Numbered from the stretch's first letter, positions 7,967 through 17,877 are shown. The stretch is 64,000 nucleotides of DNA from Myceligenerans indicum (GCF_016742955.1 NZ_JABBYC010000012.1:1-64000), one strand, 5' to 3'. The notes: generated from the sequence alone by a model not told the origin. A program made the numbers and translations.

Positions 7967-9689
7967 CGACGAACTGCTCGCCATCGCCTCAGAGGCCGTC
8001 GGTACCGGGACCCCGGGCCGGGAGCGACGGGCCGCCCTGGTCGAGCACGTGACGCGGCGGCTCACGGCCCTCTGGGAGTACGCGATCGAGGACGTCCCGG
8101 GCACGGGCGTCGCGCTGGCCGCCGTCGGGAGCCTCGGCCGGGGCGACATGGGGCCGCTGAGCGACCTGGACCTCGTGCTCGTGCACGACGGTCGCACCCA
8201 TACCGACGAGCAGCTCGGTCAGGTGGCCGAGCGGCTCTGGTACCCGCTGTGGGACTCCGGCGTGGATCTCGACCACTCCGTCCGCTCCCTGGCGCAGTGC
8301 CGCAAGGTGGCCTCCCAGGATCTGCCGGCGGCCGTCTCGTGGCTGGACGTGCACGCGATGGCCGGGGACACCGAGCTCGTGCACCGTGCGGCCACGGGGA
8401 TCCTGACGGACTGGCGGGACGCGGCGCGCCGCCGGCTTCCCGAACTCCTGGAGACGGTGAGCGAGCGAGCCGAGCGCTCCGGCGAGCTCGCCTATCTCAT
8501 CGAGCCGGATCTCAAGGAGGCCCGGGGCGGCATCCGCGACGCCGTCGTGCTGTCCGCGCTCGCCGCGACCTGGCTCACCGACCGCCCGCATGGCATGGTC
8601 GACGACGCCTACGCGCATCTGCTCGACGTGCGCGACGTGCTCCAGGTCACGACCCGGCGCCGGACCACCCGCCTGTTGCTCGCCGACCTGGAGGAGGTCG
8701 CCGAGGGCTGCGGGTACGACGACGGCGACGAACTCCTGGCCAGCCTCGCGGCGGCAGGGCGCGAGCTCTCCTACGCCCTGGACTCCACGGTGCGCCGCGC
8801 GCGCAAGGCGCTGTCCCGCAAGCCGATCGGCAAGCCGGTGATCATTCGCGGGCGCCGCAAGCCGCCCCGCCTGCGGCCCGTGGGGGAGGGGCTCGTGGAG
8901 CACGACGGCGAGCTGGTGCTGGGAGTCGGCGCCCGGCCGTCGTCGGACCCCGGGCTCTCCTTGCGCGCGGCCGCGGCCGCGGCCCGTACCGGCCTGCATC
9001 TCTCGCCGGTGACGGTCGCGTCACTGCGCAGCTGCCCGCCGCTGCCGGAGCCGTGGCCCTCCGCCGCGCGGGCCGATCTCCTGGCGCTGCTGGCCTCGGG
9101 AGGAGCGCAGGTGCCGGTCTGGGAGGCCCTCGACCTGGCGGGCGTCGTGACCACCTGGATCCCCGAGTGGGCCGACGTGCGCAACCGTCCCCAGCGTGCC
9201 GCGATCCACCGCCACACCGTGGACCGTCATCTCGTGGAGACCGTACGCGTGGCGTCCGAGCTGGAGCGTGGTGCGTTGCCCGGGGGTGCGGACGCGCCCG
9301 GGCGGGCCGGGGACGTGCTGCTTCTCGCAGCACTCCTGCACGACATCGGCAAGGTGCGTGGTGCCGCCGACCACTCGGCCGAGGGTGCCCGCCGCGTCCC
9401 GGCGATCCTGCGCCGCATGGGCTTCGAGCCTGCGGTGTCCGACGACGTCACCCGCCTGGTGCGACACCATCTGCTGCTCTCGGAACTGGCCGTGAGCGGG
9501 GACCACGAGGACCCGGCCACCCCGGCCGCGCTCCTGGACGCCGTCGGCCACCGCGGCGACCTGCTCGACCTCCTGCGGCTCCTCACCGAGGCGGACTCGA
9601 CCTCGCTGGGGCCCAAGGGCTGGACCGCCTGGCGGGCCTCGCTCGTCGACGACCTCACGCGTGTCGCCCGCGCGGCGCTGCGCCCCTGA
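7953..9689 (+). CDS. glnD: GlnD-type P-II nucleotidyltransferase lacking ACT domains
   Basis: GlnD modifies and demodifies P-II proteins in response to glutamine. The nucleotidyltransferase motif [17 protein letters not shown] is at 59-75. An HD domain follows with LLHDIGK (His463, Asp464) and VRHHLL. The protein stops at about residue 579, soon after the HD domain. The two C-terminal ACT domains that sense glutamine in full-length GlnD are absent, and the 142 nt before ffh hold no frameshifted remnant that I can see. The start is uncertain: the reading frame is open back into glnB, GTG at 7953 lies in a hairpin arm with no ribosome site, and the next GTG is about 95 nt downstream. The motifs identify the family clearly. 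Confidence 0.85.
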   Translation: MRGLRDELLAIASEAVGTGTPGRERRAALVEHVTRRLTALWEYAIEDVPGTGVALAAVGSLGRGDMGPLSDLDLVLVHDGRTHTDEQLGQVAERLWYPLWDSGVDLDHSVRSLAQCRKVASQDLPAAVSWLDVHAMAGDTELVHRAATGILTDWRDAARRRLPELLETVSERAERSGELAYLIEPDLKEARGGIRDAVVLSALAATWLTDRPHGMVDDAYAHLLDVRDVLQVTTRRRTTRLLLADLEEVAEGCGYDDGDELLASLAAAGRELSYALDSTVRRARKALSRKPIGKPVIIRGRRKPPRLRPVGEGLVEHDGELVLGVGARPSSDPGLSLRAAAAAARTGLHLSPVTVASLRSCPPLPEPWPSAARADLLALLASGGAQVPVWEALDLAGVVTTWIPEWADVRNRPQRAAIHRHTVDRHLVETVRVASELERGALPGGADAPGRAGDVLLLAALLHDIGKVRGAADHSAEGARRVPAILRRMGFEPAVSDDVTRLVRHHLLLSELAVSGDHEDPATPAALLDAVGHRGDLLDLLRLLTEADSTSLGPKGWTAWRASLVDDLTRVARAALRP

Positions 9690-9818
9690 CCGGGCAGTGC
9701 GGGTCCACCGGGATGCGGCGGGCCTCCGGTCGTGGGGCAAGGGCGCGTGTCCGGCGGGCCGGTCCTGGCGGGCACGACCGCACCACGTGCCGACGCCAGG
9801 GTGACGACTCGTCGCGGG

Positions 9819-9824
9819 TACTCT
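9819..9824 (+). promoter_or_regulatory. -10 box for leaderless ffh
   Basis: TACTCT lies exactly seven bases before the GTG of ffh at 9832. No ribosome-binding site is present, so transcription probably begins at or next to the start codon. Confidence 0.55.
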
Positions 9825-9831
9825 GGACCCC

Positions 9832-11466
9832 GTGTTCAATTCCCTGTCCGACCGGCTGACCCAGACGTTCAAGAACCTGCGTTCGCGTGGACGCCTCTCC
9901 GAGGCGGACATCGACAGCACCGTGCGCGAGATCCGGCGCGCGCTGCTCGACGCCGACGTCGCCGTGCCCGTGGTGCGCGAGTTCACCGGCGCGGTCCGGG
10001 AGCGGGCGCTGTCGGAGGAGGTGTCGGGGGCGCTCAACCCGGCACAGCAGGTCGTCAAGATCGTCAACGACGAGCTGGTCGCGATCCTCGGCGGGCAGAC
10101 CCGGCCGCTGAACCTGGCCAAGACACCGCCGACCGTCATCATGCTGGCGGGTCTGCAGGGTGCCGGCAAGACGACGCTCGCGGGCAAGCTGGCGCTCGCG
10201 CTCAAGGAGCAGGGGCACACCCCGCTGCTGGTCGCGGCAGACCTGCAGCGTCCGAACGCGGTCAGCCAGCTGTCGGTCGTCGCCGAGCGCGCCGGTGTGC
10301 CCGTGTTCGCGCCGCACCCGGGCAACACCTCGGCCGCGGACGATCCGGCGGCGGACGCCCCGCTGATCGGTGACCCGGTCGGCGTCGCGCGCGACGGCGT
10401 CGCCGAGGCGCGCACCAAGCTCCACGACGTCGTCATCGTCGACACGGCGGGCCGCCTCGGCATCGACGAGGTCCTGATGAAGCAGGCCTCGGACATCCGC
10501 GACGCGATCATGCCCGACGAGGTCCTGTTCGTCATCGACGCGATGATCGGTCAGGACGCCGTGAACACGGCGAGGGCGTTCGCCGACGGCGTCGACTTCA
10601 CCGGTGTCGTGCTCTCCAAGCTCGACGGTGACGCCCGCGGTGGTGCCGCGCTCTCGGTCGCGAAGGTGACCGGACGGCCCATCATGTTCGCCTCGACGGG
10701 CGAGAAGCTGACCGACTTCGAGGTCTTCCACCCCGACCGGATGGCGTCGCGCATCCTGGACATGGGTGACGTGCTCACGCTCATCGAGCAGGCCGAGAAG
10801 GCGTTCGACGCCGAGCAGGCCGAGAAGATGGCCCAGAAGGTGGCCACCGGTGAGGGCTTCACCCTCGCGGACTTCCTCGTGCAGATGCAGCAGCTGAAGA
10901 ACATGGGCTCGATGAAGAAGATGCTCGGCATGCTGCCGGGCATGGGCCAGATGCGTGACCAGCTCGACCAGTTCGACGAGCGCGAGGTGGACCGCATCGA
11001 GGCCATCGTCCGCTCCATGACGCCGGCCGAGCGGGACAACCCGAAGATCATCAACGGCTCGCGCCGGGCACGCATCGCCCGCGGTTCCGGCACGACGGTG
11101 AACGCCGTCAACCAGCTCCTGGAACGGTTCGCCGGAGCGCAGAAGATGATGAAGCAGATGTCTCGCGGCGGCATGCCGGGCCAGGCAGGCCCCGGCGGGA
11201 TGCCCGCCATGCCGGGGATGCCCGGCGTCGGGACGGGCAAGAAGTCGCGTGGGAAGACGCAGCCCTCCAAGAAGAAGAAGGGGAAGTCCGGAAACCCCGC
11301 GAAGCGGGCGCAGCAGGAGCGCGAGGCGATGCAACGTGCGCTCGGCGGCGGTCGCCCGCAGCAGTCCGCGCCGGCCGGTTCCGCGTTCGGCAAGGGCGGC
11401 GACGAGCAGCCCGCGCCGGACATGGACGCGCTCGAGAAGCAGCTCGGCAAGTTCCTGGGCCAGTGA
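9832..11466 (+). CDS. ffh: Signal recognition particle protein Ffh
   Basis: Ffh binds signal sequences and 4.5S RNA and docks with FtsY. The N domain starts at FNSLSDRLTQTFKNLRSRG. The GTPase has G1 GLQGAGKTT at 107-115, DTAGRLGIDE and SKLDGDARGG. The Met-rich M domain includes LKNMGSMKKMLGMLPGMGQM and the RNA-binding SRRARIARGSG. After it comes a Gly/Met/Pro and then Lys-rich tail, which brings the length to 544 aa, somewhat long. The stop overlaps the next start by 4 nt (GTGA), suggesting translational coupling with the amidohydrolase. Confidence 0.98.
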   Translation: MFNSLSDRLTQTFKNLRSRGRLSEADIDSTVREIRRALLDADVAVPVVREFTGAVRERALSEEVSGALNPAQQVVKIVNDELVAILGGQTRPLNLAKTPPTVIMLAGLQGAGKTTLAGKLALALKEQGHTPLLVAADLQRPNAVSQLSVVAERAGVPVFAPHPGNTSAADDPAADAPLIGDPVGVARDGVAEARTKLHDVVIVDTAGRLGIDEVLMKQASDIRDAIMPDEVLFVIDAMIGQDAVNTARAFADGVDFTGVVLSKLDGDARGGAALSVAKVTGRPIMFASTGEKLTDFEVFHPDRMASRILDMGDVLTLIEQAEKAFDAEQAEKMAQKVATGEGFTLADFLVQMQQLKNMGSMKKMLGMLPGMGQMRDQLDQFDEREVDRIEAIVRSMTPAERDNPKIINGSRRARIARGSGTTVNAVNQLLERFAGAQKMMKQMSRGGMPGQAGPGGMPAMPGMPGVGTGKKSRGKTQPSKKKKGKSGNPAKRAQQEREAMQRALGGGRPQQSAPAGSAFGKGGDEQPAPDMDALEKQLGKFLGQ

Positions 11467-12578
11467 GCGTTCCGTTGTCGGACGCGCCCACGCTGCACCT
11501 GCGTGGCAACGTTCTCCTGGACGATGACCGCGAGGTGGGCGACCTCTGGGTGCGGGGCGGGCGTGTCAGTCTCACGCGGCCCTCGGCGCAGGGTGCGGGC
11601 ATGCGCGTGATCGAGGGCTGGGCGATGCCCGGGCTCGTGGACGTGCACTGTCACATCGGGCTGGCCGCCGAGGGGCCCGTGTCGCCCGACATCGCCCTGC
11701 GGCAGGCCGTCGCGGACCGCGACTCCGGCGTCCTCGTGGTGCGGGACGCCGGCTCGCCGTCGGACACCAGATGGGTGCAGTCACGCGGCGACCTGCCACG
11801 GCTGATCCGTTCCGGGGCGCACCTCGCGCTCGCGAAGCGCTATCTGCGCAACTTCGCGCACGAGCTGGACGACCCGTCCGAGCTGCCCGCCGCGGTGCGT
11901 GAGCAGGCTCTGCGCGGTGACGGCTGGGTCAAGCTGGTCGGTGACTGGATCGACCGGTCGCTGCCCGGAGGCGGCGACCTGACGCCCCTCTGGCCGGCGG
12001 ATGTCCTGAGGCGTGCGGTGGCCACGGCACATGCCGAGGCCGCGCGCGTGACGGTGCACACGTTCGCCACCGAGACCATCGACGACCTGCTGGACGCCGG
12101 CGTGGACGGCATCGAGCACGGCACGGGGATGACGGCCGCGCAGATGGCGCGGGCCGCGGACGCCGGCGTGCCGGTGACCCCGACACTGCTCCAGGTGGAG
12201 CAGTTCGAGGCGATCGCGGCGCGGGCCGAGGAGAAGTTCCCGGTGTACGCCAAGCGGATGCGGCACCTGCACGCACGCCGCTACCAGCAGGTGCGGGACC
12301 TGTACGACGCCGGGGTCCGGCTGCTCGTCGGGACCGATGCGGGCGGGACCATCGGGCACGGCCGGATCGCCGACGAGTGCGCGGAGCTCGTCGCCGCCGG
12401 GATACCGGCCGCGGAGGTCGTGGCCCTCGCCTCGTGGCGGGCGCGCTCGTATCTCGGTCTGGGGTCCGTCGTCGAAGGCTCGAGCGCCGACCTCGTGGTC
12501 TACCCGGAGGACCCGCGCGAGAACATCGACGTGCTGCGCCACCCGACGGCGATCGTGCTGCGCGGCGAGGTGTACTGA
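11463..12578 (+). CDS. Amidohydrolase family protein
   Basis: A 371-aa metal-dependent hydrolase of the amidohydrolase superfamily (TIM-barrel, imidazolonepropionase/dihydroorotase-like). Metal ligands are visible: HxH in DVHCHIG (His62, His64), a conserved Lys in VKLVGDW, His in VHTFA and GIEHGTG, and Asp292 in GTDAGG. A small beta-sandwich formed by both termini is suggested by the N-terminal [23 protein letters not shown] and the C-terminal [20 protein letters not shown]. No signal peptide is seen. The substrate cannot be read from the sequence. The start overlaps the ffh stop, a fixed arrangement that implies co-translation and not a shared function. Confidence 0.88.
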   Translation: MSVPLSDAPTLHLRGNVLLDDDREVGDLWVRGGRVSLTRPSAQGAGMRVIEGWAMPGLVDVHCHIGLAAEGPVSPDIALRQAVADRDSGVLVVRDAGSPSDTRWVQSRGDLPRLIRSGAHLALAKRYLRNFAHELDDPSELPAAVREQALRGDGWVKLVGDWIDRSLPGGGDLTPLWPADVLRRAVATAHAEAARVTVHTFATETIDDLLDAGVDGIEHGTGMTAAQMARAADAGVPVTPTLLQVEQFEAIAARAEEKFPVYAKRMRHLHARRYQQVRDLYDAGVRLLVGTDAGGTIGHGRIADECAELVAAGIPAAEVVALASWRARSYLGLGSVVEGSSADLVVYPEDPRENIDVLRHPTAIVLRGEVY

Positions 12579-12656
12579 CCACGTCGCCCGACGGTGGTCG
12601 TGCCGGCCGGGGGGTCGCGCTCCCCGTCCTCCCCGCCGTTCCGGCGGGACGGGACG

Positions 12657-12736
12657 GGCGGGACGGCATCCGCGCGGGACGGGACCGGAGGGACGGGATC
12701 GGCGGCACGGGATCGGCGGGACGGCATCCGCGCGGG
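12657..12736. repeat. Short GC repeats, including a 22-nt direct repeat
   Basis: The same 22 nt occur at 12657-12678 and 12715-12736, with shorter GGGACGG and GGGATCGGCGG units between. The tract fills part of the 319-nt gap between the amidohydrolase and rpsP and ends right before the rpsP promoter. No gene is visible in the gap. Confidence 0.75.
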
Positions 12737-12741
12737 GGCAG

Positions 12742-12771
12742 TTGGTGGGCCTGTTCGCCGTCTGGCACAAT
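12742..12771 (+). promoter_or_regulatory. Probable rpsP promoter
   Basis: TTGGTG (12742-12747), an 18-nt spacer and CACAAT (12766-12771) with TGG immediately before the -10. This leaves a 5' leader of about 120 nt before rpsP. Confidence 0.5.
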
Positions 12772-12897
12772 GTCCGGGTACTCGGTGCGCCCGGGCCCCT
12801 CTCACCCGTGCACGCCCAGTCCCGACCTCACCCACCGGACCACCCCCACGGACCGGCGGGCGGGTCATCCGTTCTGAGAACCAGGAGAGACCACTTC

Positions 12898-13320
12898 GTG
12901 GCCACCAAGATTCGTCTGAAGCGCCTCGGCAAGATCCGGGCGCCGTACTACCGCGTCGTCATCATGGACTCGCGGACCAAGCGTGACGGTCGTGCGATCG
13001 AGGAGATCGGCAAGTACCACCCGACCGAGGAGCCGTCGCTCATCGAGATCGACTCGGAGCGTGCGCAGTACTGGCTCGGTGTCGGTGCGCAGCCGACCGA
13101 GCAGGTCGCCGCCCTGCTGAAGGTCACGGGCGACTGGCAGAAGTTCAAGGGTCTGCCGGGCGCCGAGGGCACCCTGAGGACCAAGGGCGGCAAGGCCGAT
13201 TCCGCGGCCGCGATCGACGCCGTCAACGCGGAGGCCGAGAAGGTCAAGGCCGACGCCGCCGCCAAGGCCGACGCTGCTCCGGCAGAGGACGCCGAGACCC
13301 CCGCCGAGACCGAGGCCTGA
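12898..13320 (+). CDS. rpsP: 30S ribosomal protein S16
   Basis: S16 is a 30S assembly protein. The core [26 protein letters not shown] is intact to about residue 85. An Ala/Lys/Glu-rich tail follows and brings the protein to 140 aa, longer than the roughly 85 aa of the E. coli protein but usual for actinobacteria. GTG at 12898 follows the ribosome site CAGGAGAGA. It starts the rpsP-khpA-rimM-trmD-rplS block. The khpA start overlaps the stop. Confidence 0.97.
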   Translation: MATKIRLKRLGKIRAPYYRVVIMDSRTKRDGRAIEEIGKYHPTEEPSLIEIDSERAQYWLGVGAQPTEQVAALLKVTGDWQKFKGLPGAEGTLRTKGGKADSAAAIDAVNAEAEKVKADAAAKADAAPAEDAETPAETEA

Positions 13321-13559
13321 TGCTCGCGGAGGCCCTCGAGCACCTGGTGCGCGGCATCGTCGACAACCCGGACGACGTCCGCGTGTCCGCGAAGACGCTG
13401 CGCCGGGGAGACCTGCTCGAGGTCCGCGTGCATCCGGACGATCTCGGCCGTGTCATCGGCCGAGGCGGCCGGACGGCACGCGCGCTGCGTTCGGTGGTCG
13501 GCGCGCTGGCGACGGACGGTTCGGTCCGTGTCGACGTCGTGGACGTCGACCGCCGCTGA
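13320..13559 (+). CDS. khpA: KH-domain RNA-binding protein KhpA
   Basis: A 79-aa single type II KH domain protein with the GxxG loop GRGG at 47-50. In other Gram-positives KhpA works with KhpB as a small-RNA and mRNA binder linked to cell growth. The ATG overlaps the rpsP stop by one base (TGATG), so the two are translationally coupled. A terminator follows after 19 nt. The family is clear; its role in this organism is inferred. Confidence 0.92.
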   Translation: MLAEALEHLVRGIVDNPDDVRVSAKTLRRGDLLEVRVHPDDLGRVIGRGGRTARALRSVVGALATDGSVRVDVVDVDRR

Positions 13560-13578
13560 AACGCCTCTGTACGAACCA

Positions 13579-13616
13579 CACGGGGCCCGGTCCGAGGACC
13601 GGGCCCCGTGCCTTTT
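13579..13616 (+). terminator. Intrinsic terminator after rpsP-khpA
   Basis: A perfect 14-bp GC-rich stem (13579-13592 with 13597-13610) and four-base loop are followed by CCTTTT. It separates rpsP-khpA from rimM-trmD, although the gene order suggests some read-through. Confidence 0.85.
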
Positions 13617-13707
13617 CCACCACGAACGTCGAGTGCGCGGCACCGGGCGGTGCGTCCGTCCGCGCGGTGCACCCGGCGTGCGGGGCGAGCCAGAAGGATC
13701 TGATCTC

Positions 13708-14304
13708 ATGGAGCTGACCGTTGCGCGTATCGGGCGCGCTCACGGGCTGAAGGGCGATGTCGCCCTCGACCTGCGAACCGACGATCCCGGCGAGCGTCTG
13801 GGCGTCGGCCAGGTGCTGCGGACCGTCCCTGCCGATGCCGGTCCGCTGACGGTGACTCGTGCTCGCGTCCAGCAGGACCGCTGGGTCGTGGCGTTCGCCG
13901 AGGTGGCGGACCGGACGGCTGCCGAGCGCCTGCGCGGCGTCGAGCTCGTCGTCGAAGCCGACAACTCCGAGGAGGAGGACGCCTGGTACCCGCACGAGCT
14001 GCGCGGCCTGCGCGCCGAGCTCGCCAACGGGACGGTGGTCGGCGAGGTGATCGGGCTCGATCACCTGCCCGCGCACGACGTCCTGGTGGTTTCCGAGCCG
14101 CTGCAGGCGGGCAAGGTCCGCACACTCGTGCCCTTCGTGAAGGCGATCGTGCCGGTGGTCGACATCGACGCGGGGCGCGTGGTGCTCGACCCGCCGGGCG
14201 GGCTCCTGGCCCGGGACGCGGTGGACGCCGAGGTGGACGTAGAGGTGGACGCCGAGGTGGACGAGCCCGGCGCGGGCCGCGATGGCGCCGACGGGAAGGC
14301 CTGA
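13708..14304 (+). CDS. rimM: 16S rRNA processing protein RimM
   Basis: RimM helps mature the 30S head and binds S19. The N-terminal RimM domain begins [27 protein letters not shown]. The PRC-barrel part includes [14 protein letters not shown] and [27 protein letters not shown]. The C-terminus carries a short acidic repeat ([12 protein letters not shown]). The length of 198 aa fits the family with a small tail. AGAAGGA precedes the ATG. One base separates its stop from the trmD start. Confidence 0.95.
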   Translation: MELTVARIGRAHGLKGDVALDLRTDDPGERLGVGQVLRTVPADAGPLTVTRARVQQDRWVVAFAEVADRTAAERLRGVELVVEADNSEEEDAWYPHELRGLRAELANGTVVGEVIGLDHLPAHDVLVVSEPLQAGKVRTLVPFVKAIVPVVDIDAGRVVLDPPGGLLARDAVDAEVDVEVDAEVDEPGAGRDGADGKA

Positions 14305-14305
14305 C

Positions 14306-15136
14306 GTGCGCATCGACGTCGTCACGATCTTCCCCGACTATCTCGCCGCGCTCGACCTGTCCCTGGTCGGCAAGGCGCGCCGCCGCGGCCTGCTGGACCT
14401 GCGCGTGCACGATCTGCGCGAATGGACCACCGATCGCCATCGGACGGTGGACGACACCCCGTTCGGCGGGGGAGCGGGCATGGTCATGCGCCCCGACGTG
14501 TGGGGCCGGGCGCTCGACGAGGTGCTCGGCGACGGTGCGGACGCCGAGCCGGACGAGGCCCCCGGCGCCACCCTCATCCTGCCGACGCCGTCGGGCGAGG
14601 TCTTCACGCAGCGGCACGCCGAGGAGCTGGCCTCCGCAGAACAGCTCGTGTTCGCCTGCGGCCGGTACGAGGGGATCGACGCGCGGGTCGCCGAGCACTA
14701 CCGTTCCACGGGGCTCGACGTGCGGGAGCTGTCGATCGGCGACTACGTGCTCAACGGTGGCGAGGTCGCGGCGCTGGTGATGATCGAGGCGATCGGGCGG
14801 CTCGTACCGGGGATGGTGGGGAACCCGGAGTCCCTGGTGGAGGAGTCGCACGGGGCTGCCGGGCTGCTCGAGTACCCCGTGTACACGAAGCCTCCCCGGT
14901 GGCAGGACCTGGAGATCCCGGAGGTGCTGCTCTCGGGGCACCACGCCCGGATCGAACGGTGGCGCCGGGACCAGGCGCTGCGTCGTACGGCCGCGCGCCG
15001 CCCCGAGATGATCGCCGCCCTCGACGGGGAGGCGCTGGACAAGCACGACGCGGCGCTGCTCGCAGAACTCGGCTGGACGGTGTCCGGCGGCCGGACGGTG
15101 GCCGCGCCGGGGGACGAGGACCAGCCGGCCGGGTGA
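14306..15136 (+). CDS. trmD: tRNA (guanine-37-N1)-methyltransferase TrmD
   Basis: TrmD methylates G37 of tRNAs with SAM, preventing +1 frameshifting. It is a SPOUT (trefoil-knot) enzyme. The sequence starts [19 protein letters not shown]. The substrate loop [16 protein letters not shown] and the knot motifs [11 protein letters not shown] and [21 protein letters not shown] are intact. The length is 276 aa. GTG at 14306 is chosen over the upstream ATG at 14282 because it gives the conserved N-terminus and lies one base after the rimM stop. Confidence 0.97.
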   Translation: MRIDVVTIFPDYLAALDLSLVGKARRRGLLDLRVHDLREWTTDRHRTVDDTPFGGGAGMVMRPDVWGRALDEVLGDGADAEPDEAPGATLILPTPSGEVFTQRHAEELASAEQLVFACGRYEGIDARVAEHYRSTGLDVRELSIGDYVLNGGEVAALVMIEAIGRLVPGMVGNPESLVEESHGAAGLLEYPVYTKPPRWQDLEIPEVLLSGHHARIERWRRDQALRRTAARRPEMIAALDGEALDKHDAALLAELGWTVSGGRTVAAPGDEDQPAG

Positions 15137-15172
15137 CATCACCCCGGTGCCGTCGGCCTGCCGGTGCTGTGG

Positions 15173-15347
15173 CAGAATAGTCCCTCGGCGCGTCGGCGGT
15201 CAGGTCTCTGCCACGGGGGACGGCCGCCGGGTCGGACCCGGCACGATCGTCAGCACGGCTCGCCACCAACACATCAGCCAATACGGCCGCAGGACTCGTG
15301 CGGCCAAGAGACTCGCGCCTGACCTGTGGCAGGCCCGGAGAAGAACG
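15173..15347 (+). promoter_or_regulatory. rplS promoter -10 and structured leader
   Basis: CAGAAT (15173-15178, preceded by TGG one base upstream) is a candidate -10. The roughly 165-nt leader holds a perfect 7-bp hairpin (15285-15291 with 15299-15305). It also holds two complementary pairs that cannot nest: GGTCAGG (15198-15204) with CCTGACC (15318-15324), and TGCCAC (15209-15214) with GTGGCA (15326-15331). These could form a pseudoknot or alternative folds that hide or expose the ribosome site GGAGAAG at 15337-15343. Confidence 0.45.
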
Positions 15348-15704
15348 ATGCAGAAGCTCGACAGCGTCGACGCCGCCTCGCTGCGCGACGACATCCCGGC
15401 ATTTCGTGCCGGTGACACCCTGAAGGTCAACGTCAAGGTCATCGAGGGCAGCCGCTCCCGTGTCCAGGCGTTCCAGGGCGTGGTCATCCGTCGCCACGGT
15501 GGCGGCGTGGGTGAGACGTTCACCGTCCGCAAGATCAGCTTCGGCGTCGGCGTGGAGCGCACCTTCCCGCTGCACGCGCCGACGATCGACTCGATCGAGG
15601 TCGTGACCCGCGGTGACGTGCGGCGCGCCAAGCTGTACTACCTGCGCAGCCTGCGCGGCAAGAAGGCGAAGATCAAGGAGAAGCGCGAGACCGTCGCCTC
15701 CTGA
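15348..15704 (+). CDS. rplS: 50S ribosomal protein L19
   Basis: L19 lies at the 30S-50S interface. The 118-aa protein is collinear with the family: [62 protein letters not shown] and the basic C-terminus [22 protein letters not shown] at 15348 follows GGAGAAG with five-base spacing. A hairpin follows 26 nt after the stop. Confidence 0.98.
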   Translation: MQKLDSVDAASLRDDIPAFRAGDTLKVNVKVIEGSRSRVQAFQGVVIRRHGGGVGETFTVRKISFGVGVERTFPLHAPTIDSIEVVTRGDVRRAKLYYLRSLRGKKAKIKEKRETVAS

Positions 15705-15730
15705 TCCTCGGTCCGCAAGAGCTCTCGTCC

Positions 15731-15772
15731 TGGCCGGGCAGCCAGCCGCTTCACGCGGCAGGTGCCCGGCCA
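15731..15772 (+). terminator. Stem-loop after rplS
   Basis: A 10-bp outer stem (15731-15740 with 15763-15772) encloses an inner 5-bp stem (15745-15749 with 15755-15759). There is no T-run, as is common in high-GC actinobacteria. It ends the rimM-trmD-rplS unit before lepB. Confidence 0.65.
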
Positions 15773-15863
15773 GCGGCGTGTGGTGCGAATCTTCACAGAA
15801 GGTGTGCACTACAGTCGGGGAGGCTCGTGAGCCCGAATCCGACCGAGATGACAAAGTGAGATT

Positions 15864-16637
15864 GTGACGACCTACACCGTGGCGCAACACGCAAAGTCTC
15901 CGAGGGGACCGCAGAAGGAACAGTCCGGCGGGCTCGCGGTTCTCAAGGAGATCGCGATCATCGTGATCAGCGCCCTGGTGCTGTCGTTCCTGATCAAGAC
16001 CTTCCTGGTGCAGTCGTTCTACATTCCGAGCGCGTCGATGGAGGACACGCTCATCACCGGCGACCGGGTCATGGTCTCGCGTCTCACGCCCGGCGTCTTC
16101 GATCTGAAGCGCGGCGATATCGTGGTGTTCGTGGACCCCGGCGGCTGGCTTCCCCCGTACATGGCCCCGGACCGCGGGCCGGTCGGGAACGCGATCACGA
16201 CCGGTCTGACGGCTGTCGGGCTGCTTCCGTCCGATACGGGGGAGCACCTGATCAAGCGCGTCATCGGCCTGCCCGGCGACCACGTGGTCTGCGACGACGA
16301 GTGCGCCAACGACGGCGGCCCGGTGCAGGTCAACGACGTCGCGATCGACGAGTCGGTGTACGTGAAGCCGACCAACACGCCCAGCGGTGGCAAGCCGTTC
16401 GACGAGGTCGTGCCGGACGACATGCTCTTCGTCATGGGGGACCACCGCCAGGACTCGGCCGACTCCCGCTTCAACACCAGCAAGCCAGGGGGCGGCTTCG
16501 TCCCGGTGCACAACGTGGTGGGCGTCTGCTTCTCGACGGTCTGGCCGCTCGACCGGATCGAGTGGCACTCGAACCCGGGCAGCGTGTTCGAGGACGTGCC
16601 GGACACGGCCGGGTCGGTACCACAGCCCTCCGCCTGA
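15864..16637 (+). CDS. lepB: Signal peptidase I
   Basis: LepB cleaves Sec and Tat signal peptides at the outer face of the membrane. One membrane anchor spans about 26-50 ([22 protein letters not shown]). The nucleophile is Ser58 in SASMEDTL and the general base is Lys131 in [12 protein letters not shown]. Box [12 protein letters not shown] is present. At 257 aa it is a single-anchor, Gram-positive type. The 159-nt gap upstream holds TACAGT at 15810-15815 as a possible -10. rnhB follows 16 nt after the stop. Confidence 0.96.
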   Translation: MTTYTVAQHAKSPRGPQKEQSGGLAVLKEIAIIVISALVLSFLIKTFLVQSFYIPSASMEDTLITGDRVMVSRLTPGVFDLKRGDIVVFVDPGGWLPPYMAPDRGPVGNAITTGLTAVGLLPSDTGEHLIKRVIGLPGDHVVCDDECANDGGPVQVNDVAIDESVYVKPTNTPSGGKPFDEVVPDDMLFVMGDHRQDSADSRFNTSKPGGGFVPVHNVVGVCFSTVWPLDRIEWHSNPGSVFEDVPDTAGSVPQPSA

Positions 16638-16653
16638 TCAGGAGTGTGAGACG

Positions 16654-17409
16654 TTGGCCCCGAAGAGCGCCGCGCGAGCGAAGGCGCCGGCCACGGGCCG
16701 GGTCACCCCGACCTTGCGCACCGAGCGCGCCCTGCTCGCATCCGGTCCGCAGCTCGTCGCCGGGATGGATGAGGTGGGGCGGGGTGCCCTCGCCGGTCCC
16801 GTGAGCGTGGGTGTCGTCGTCGTCGGCGCAGGTACCCGCACGGCGCCGAAGGGGCTCGCCGACTCGAAGCTGCTCTCGGCCGCGGTGCGCGAGGACCTCG
16901 TGCCGAAGGTGCGCCGCTGGGCGCTCGCTTCCGCCGTGGGACACGCCTCGGCCGCGGAGATCGACGCACACGGCATCATCGCCGCGCTCCGGCTCGCGGG
17001 GCAGCGCGCGCTGGGTGAGGTGTGTTCCGAGGTGGGCGCGGTCGACGTGGTACTGCTCGACGGCAAGCACGACTGGCTGAGCGAGCCGGTGCCCGACCTG
17101 TTCGCGGCCGGCGGACTCGACGCCGTTCCCGAGGCGCCTGGTGCGCATCCCGGCCCCGGTGGTGGGCCCGATGTCGTCACGATGGTCAAGGCGGACCTGC
17201 GATGCTCGTCCGTCGCCGGGGCGAGCGTGCTGGCGAAGGTCGAGCGTGACGCGATCCTCACGAGGCTTGCCGACGACCACCCCCGCTACGGCTGGGAGAG
17301 CAACAAGGGCTACAGCGCCCCCGCGCACCTGGAAGCGCTGGCGAACCACGGGCCCAGCGTGTTGCACCGGCGGTCCTGGAACCTGCCAGGTGCGATGATG
17401 GCCGGGTGA
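16654..17409 (+). CDS. rnhB: Ribonuclease HII
   Basis: RNase HII removes ribonucleotides embedded in DNA and degrades RNA-DNA hybrids. The acidic active site starts at [14 protein letters not shown] (Asp39, Glu40); [10 protein letters not shown] and [21 protein letters not shown] follow. The 251-aa protein has a short basic N-terminal extension. TTG at 16654 is preferred because CAGGAGTGTGAG lies just upstream and the frame gives the usual Ala/Lys-rich start. The stop overlaps the next start by 4 nt. Confidence 0.95.
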   Translation: MAPKSAARAKAPATGRVTPTLRTERALLASGPQLVAGMDEVGRGALAGPVSVGVVVVGAGTRTAPKGLADSKLLSAAVREDLVPKVRRWALASAVGHASAAEIDAHGIIAALRLAGQRALGEVCSEVGAVDVVLLDGKHDWLSEPVPDLFAAGGLDAVPEAPGAHPGPGGGPDVVTMVKADLRCSSVAGASVLAKVERDAILTRLADDHPRYGWESNKGYSAPAHLEALANHGPSVLHRRSWNLPGAMMAG

Positions 17410-17705
17410 GTGCCGAAGACCTCGAGAACTACGAGACGGACATGGAGCTCGCGCTCTATCGCGAGTACCGGGACGTGGTGAGCCTGTTCTCGTACGTGGT
17501 GGAGACCGAACGCCGTTTCTATCTCGCCAACCAGGTGGATCTGCAGGTGCGTTCCGCCGCCGGCGAGGTGTACTTCGAGCTGACGATGGCGGACGCGTGG
17601 GTGTGGGACGTGTACCGGTCGGCGCGGTTCGTGAAGTCCGTTCGGGTGGTGACGTTCAAGGACGTGAACGTCGAGGAGCTCGCGAAGGCCGAGCTGACCC
17701 TCTGA
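17406..17705 (+). CDS. DUF2469 family protein
   Basis: A 99-aa protein of the actinobacterial DUF2469 family: [42 protein letters not shown]. It is acidic and apparently soluble, with conserved Tyr/Trp residues ([18 protein letters not shown]). Its function is unknown, but it nearly always follows rnhB and precedes yraN in actinobacteria. Here the GTGA overlap with rnhB implies translational coupling. Confidence 0.9.
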   Translation: MSAEDLENYETDMELALYREYRDVVSLFSYVVETERRFYLANQVDLQVRSAAGEVYFELTMADAWVWDVYRSARFVKSVRVVTFKDVNVEELAKAELTL

Positions 17706-17807
17706 GCCCTGACTCGCTGAGCCGGGGTTCCCTCGGCCGCCGGGCGCGTTCCCCGGACCGGATGGCCCCTTCCGCCGAATCCGCCGGGCGGAGACACGAA
17801 CGCCGGC

Positions 17808-17877
17808 CTGTGCACAACCCTGTTCGTGCACAGACGGGGTCTCGTGTCCCGACGCGTTCGCGTGCGATATCGCACGC
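17808..17877. promoter_or_regulatory. Inverted repeat and 18-bp palindrome before yraN
   Basis: Two symmetrical elements sit in the 192-nt gap. CTGTGCAC (17808-17815) and GTGCACAG (17826-17833) are perfect 8-bp arms around ten bases. The sequence at 17860-17877, GCGTGCGATATCGCACGC, is a perfect 18-bp palindrome ending 20 bases before the yraN start. A dimeric regulator controlling yraN-comM-dprA would explain the second. No regulator gene is adjacent. Confidence 0.6.
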
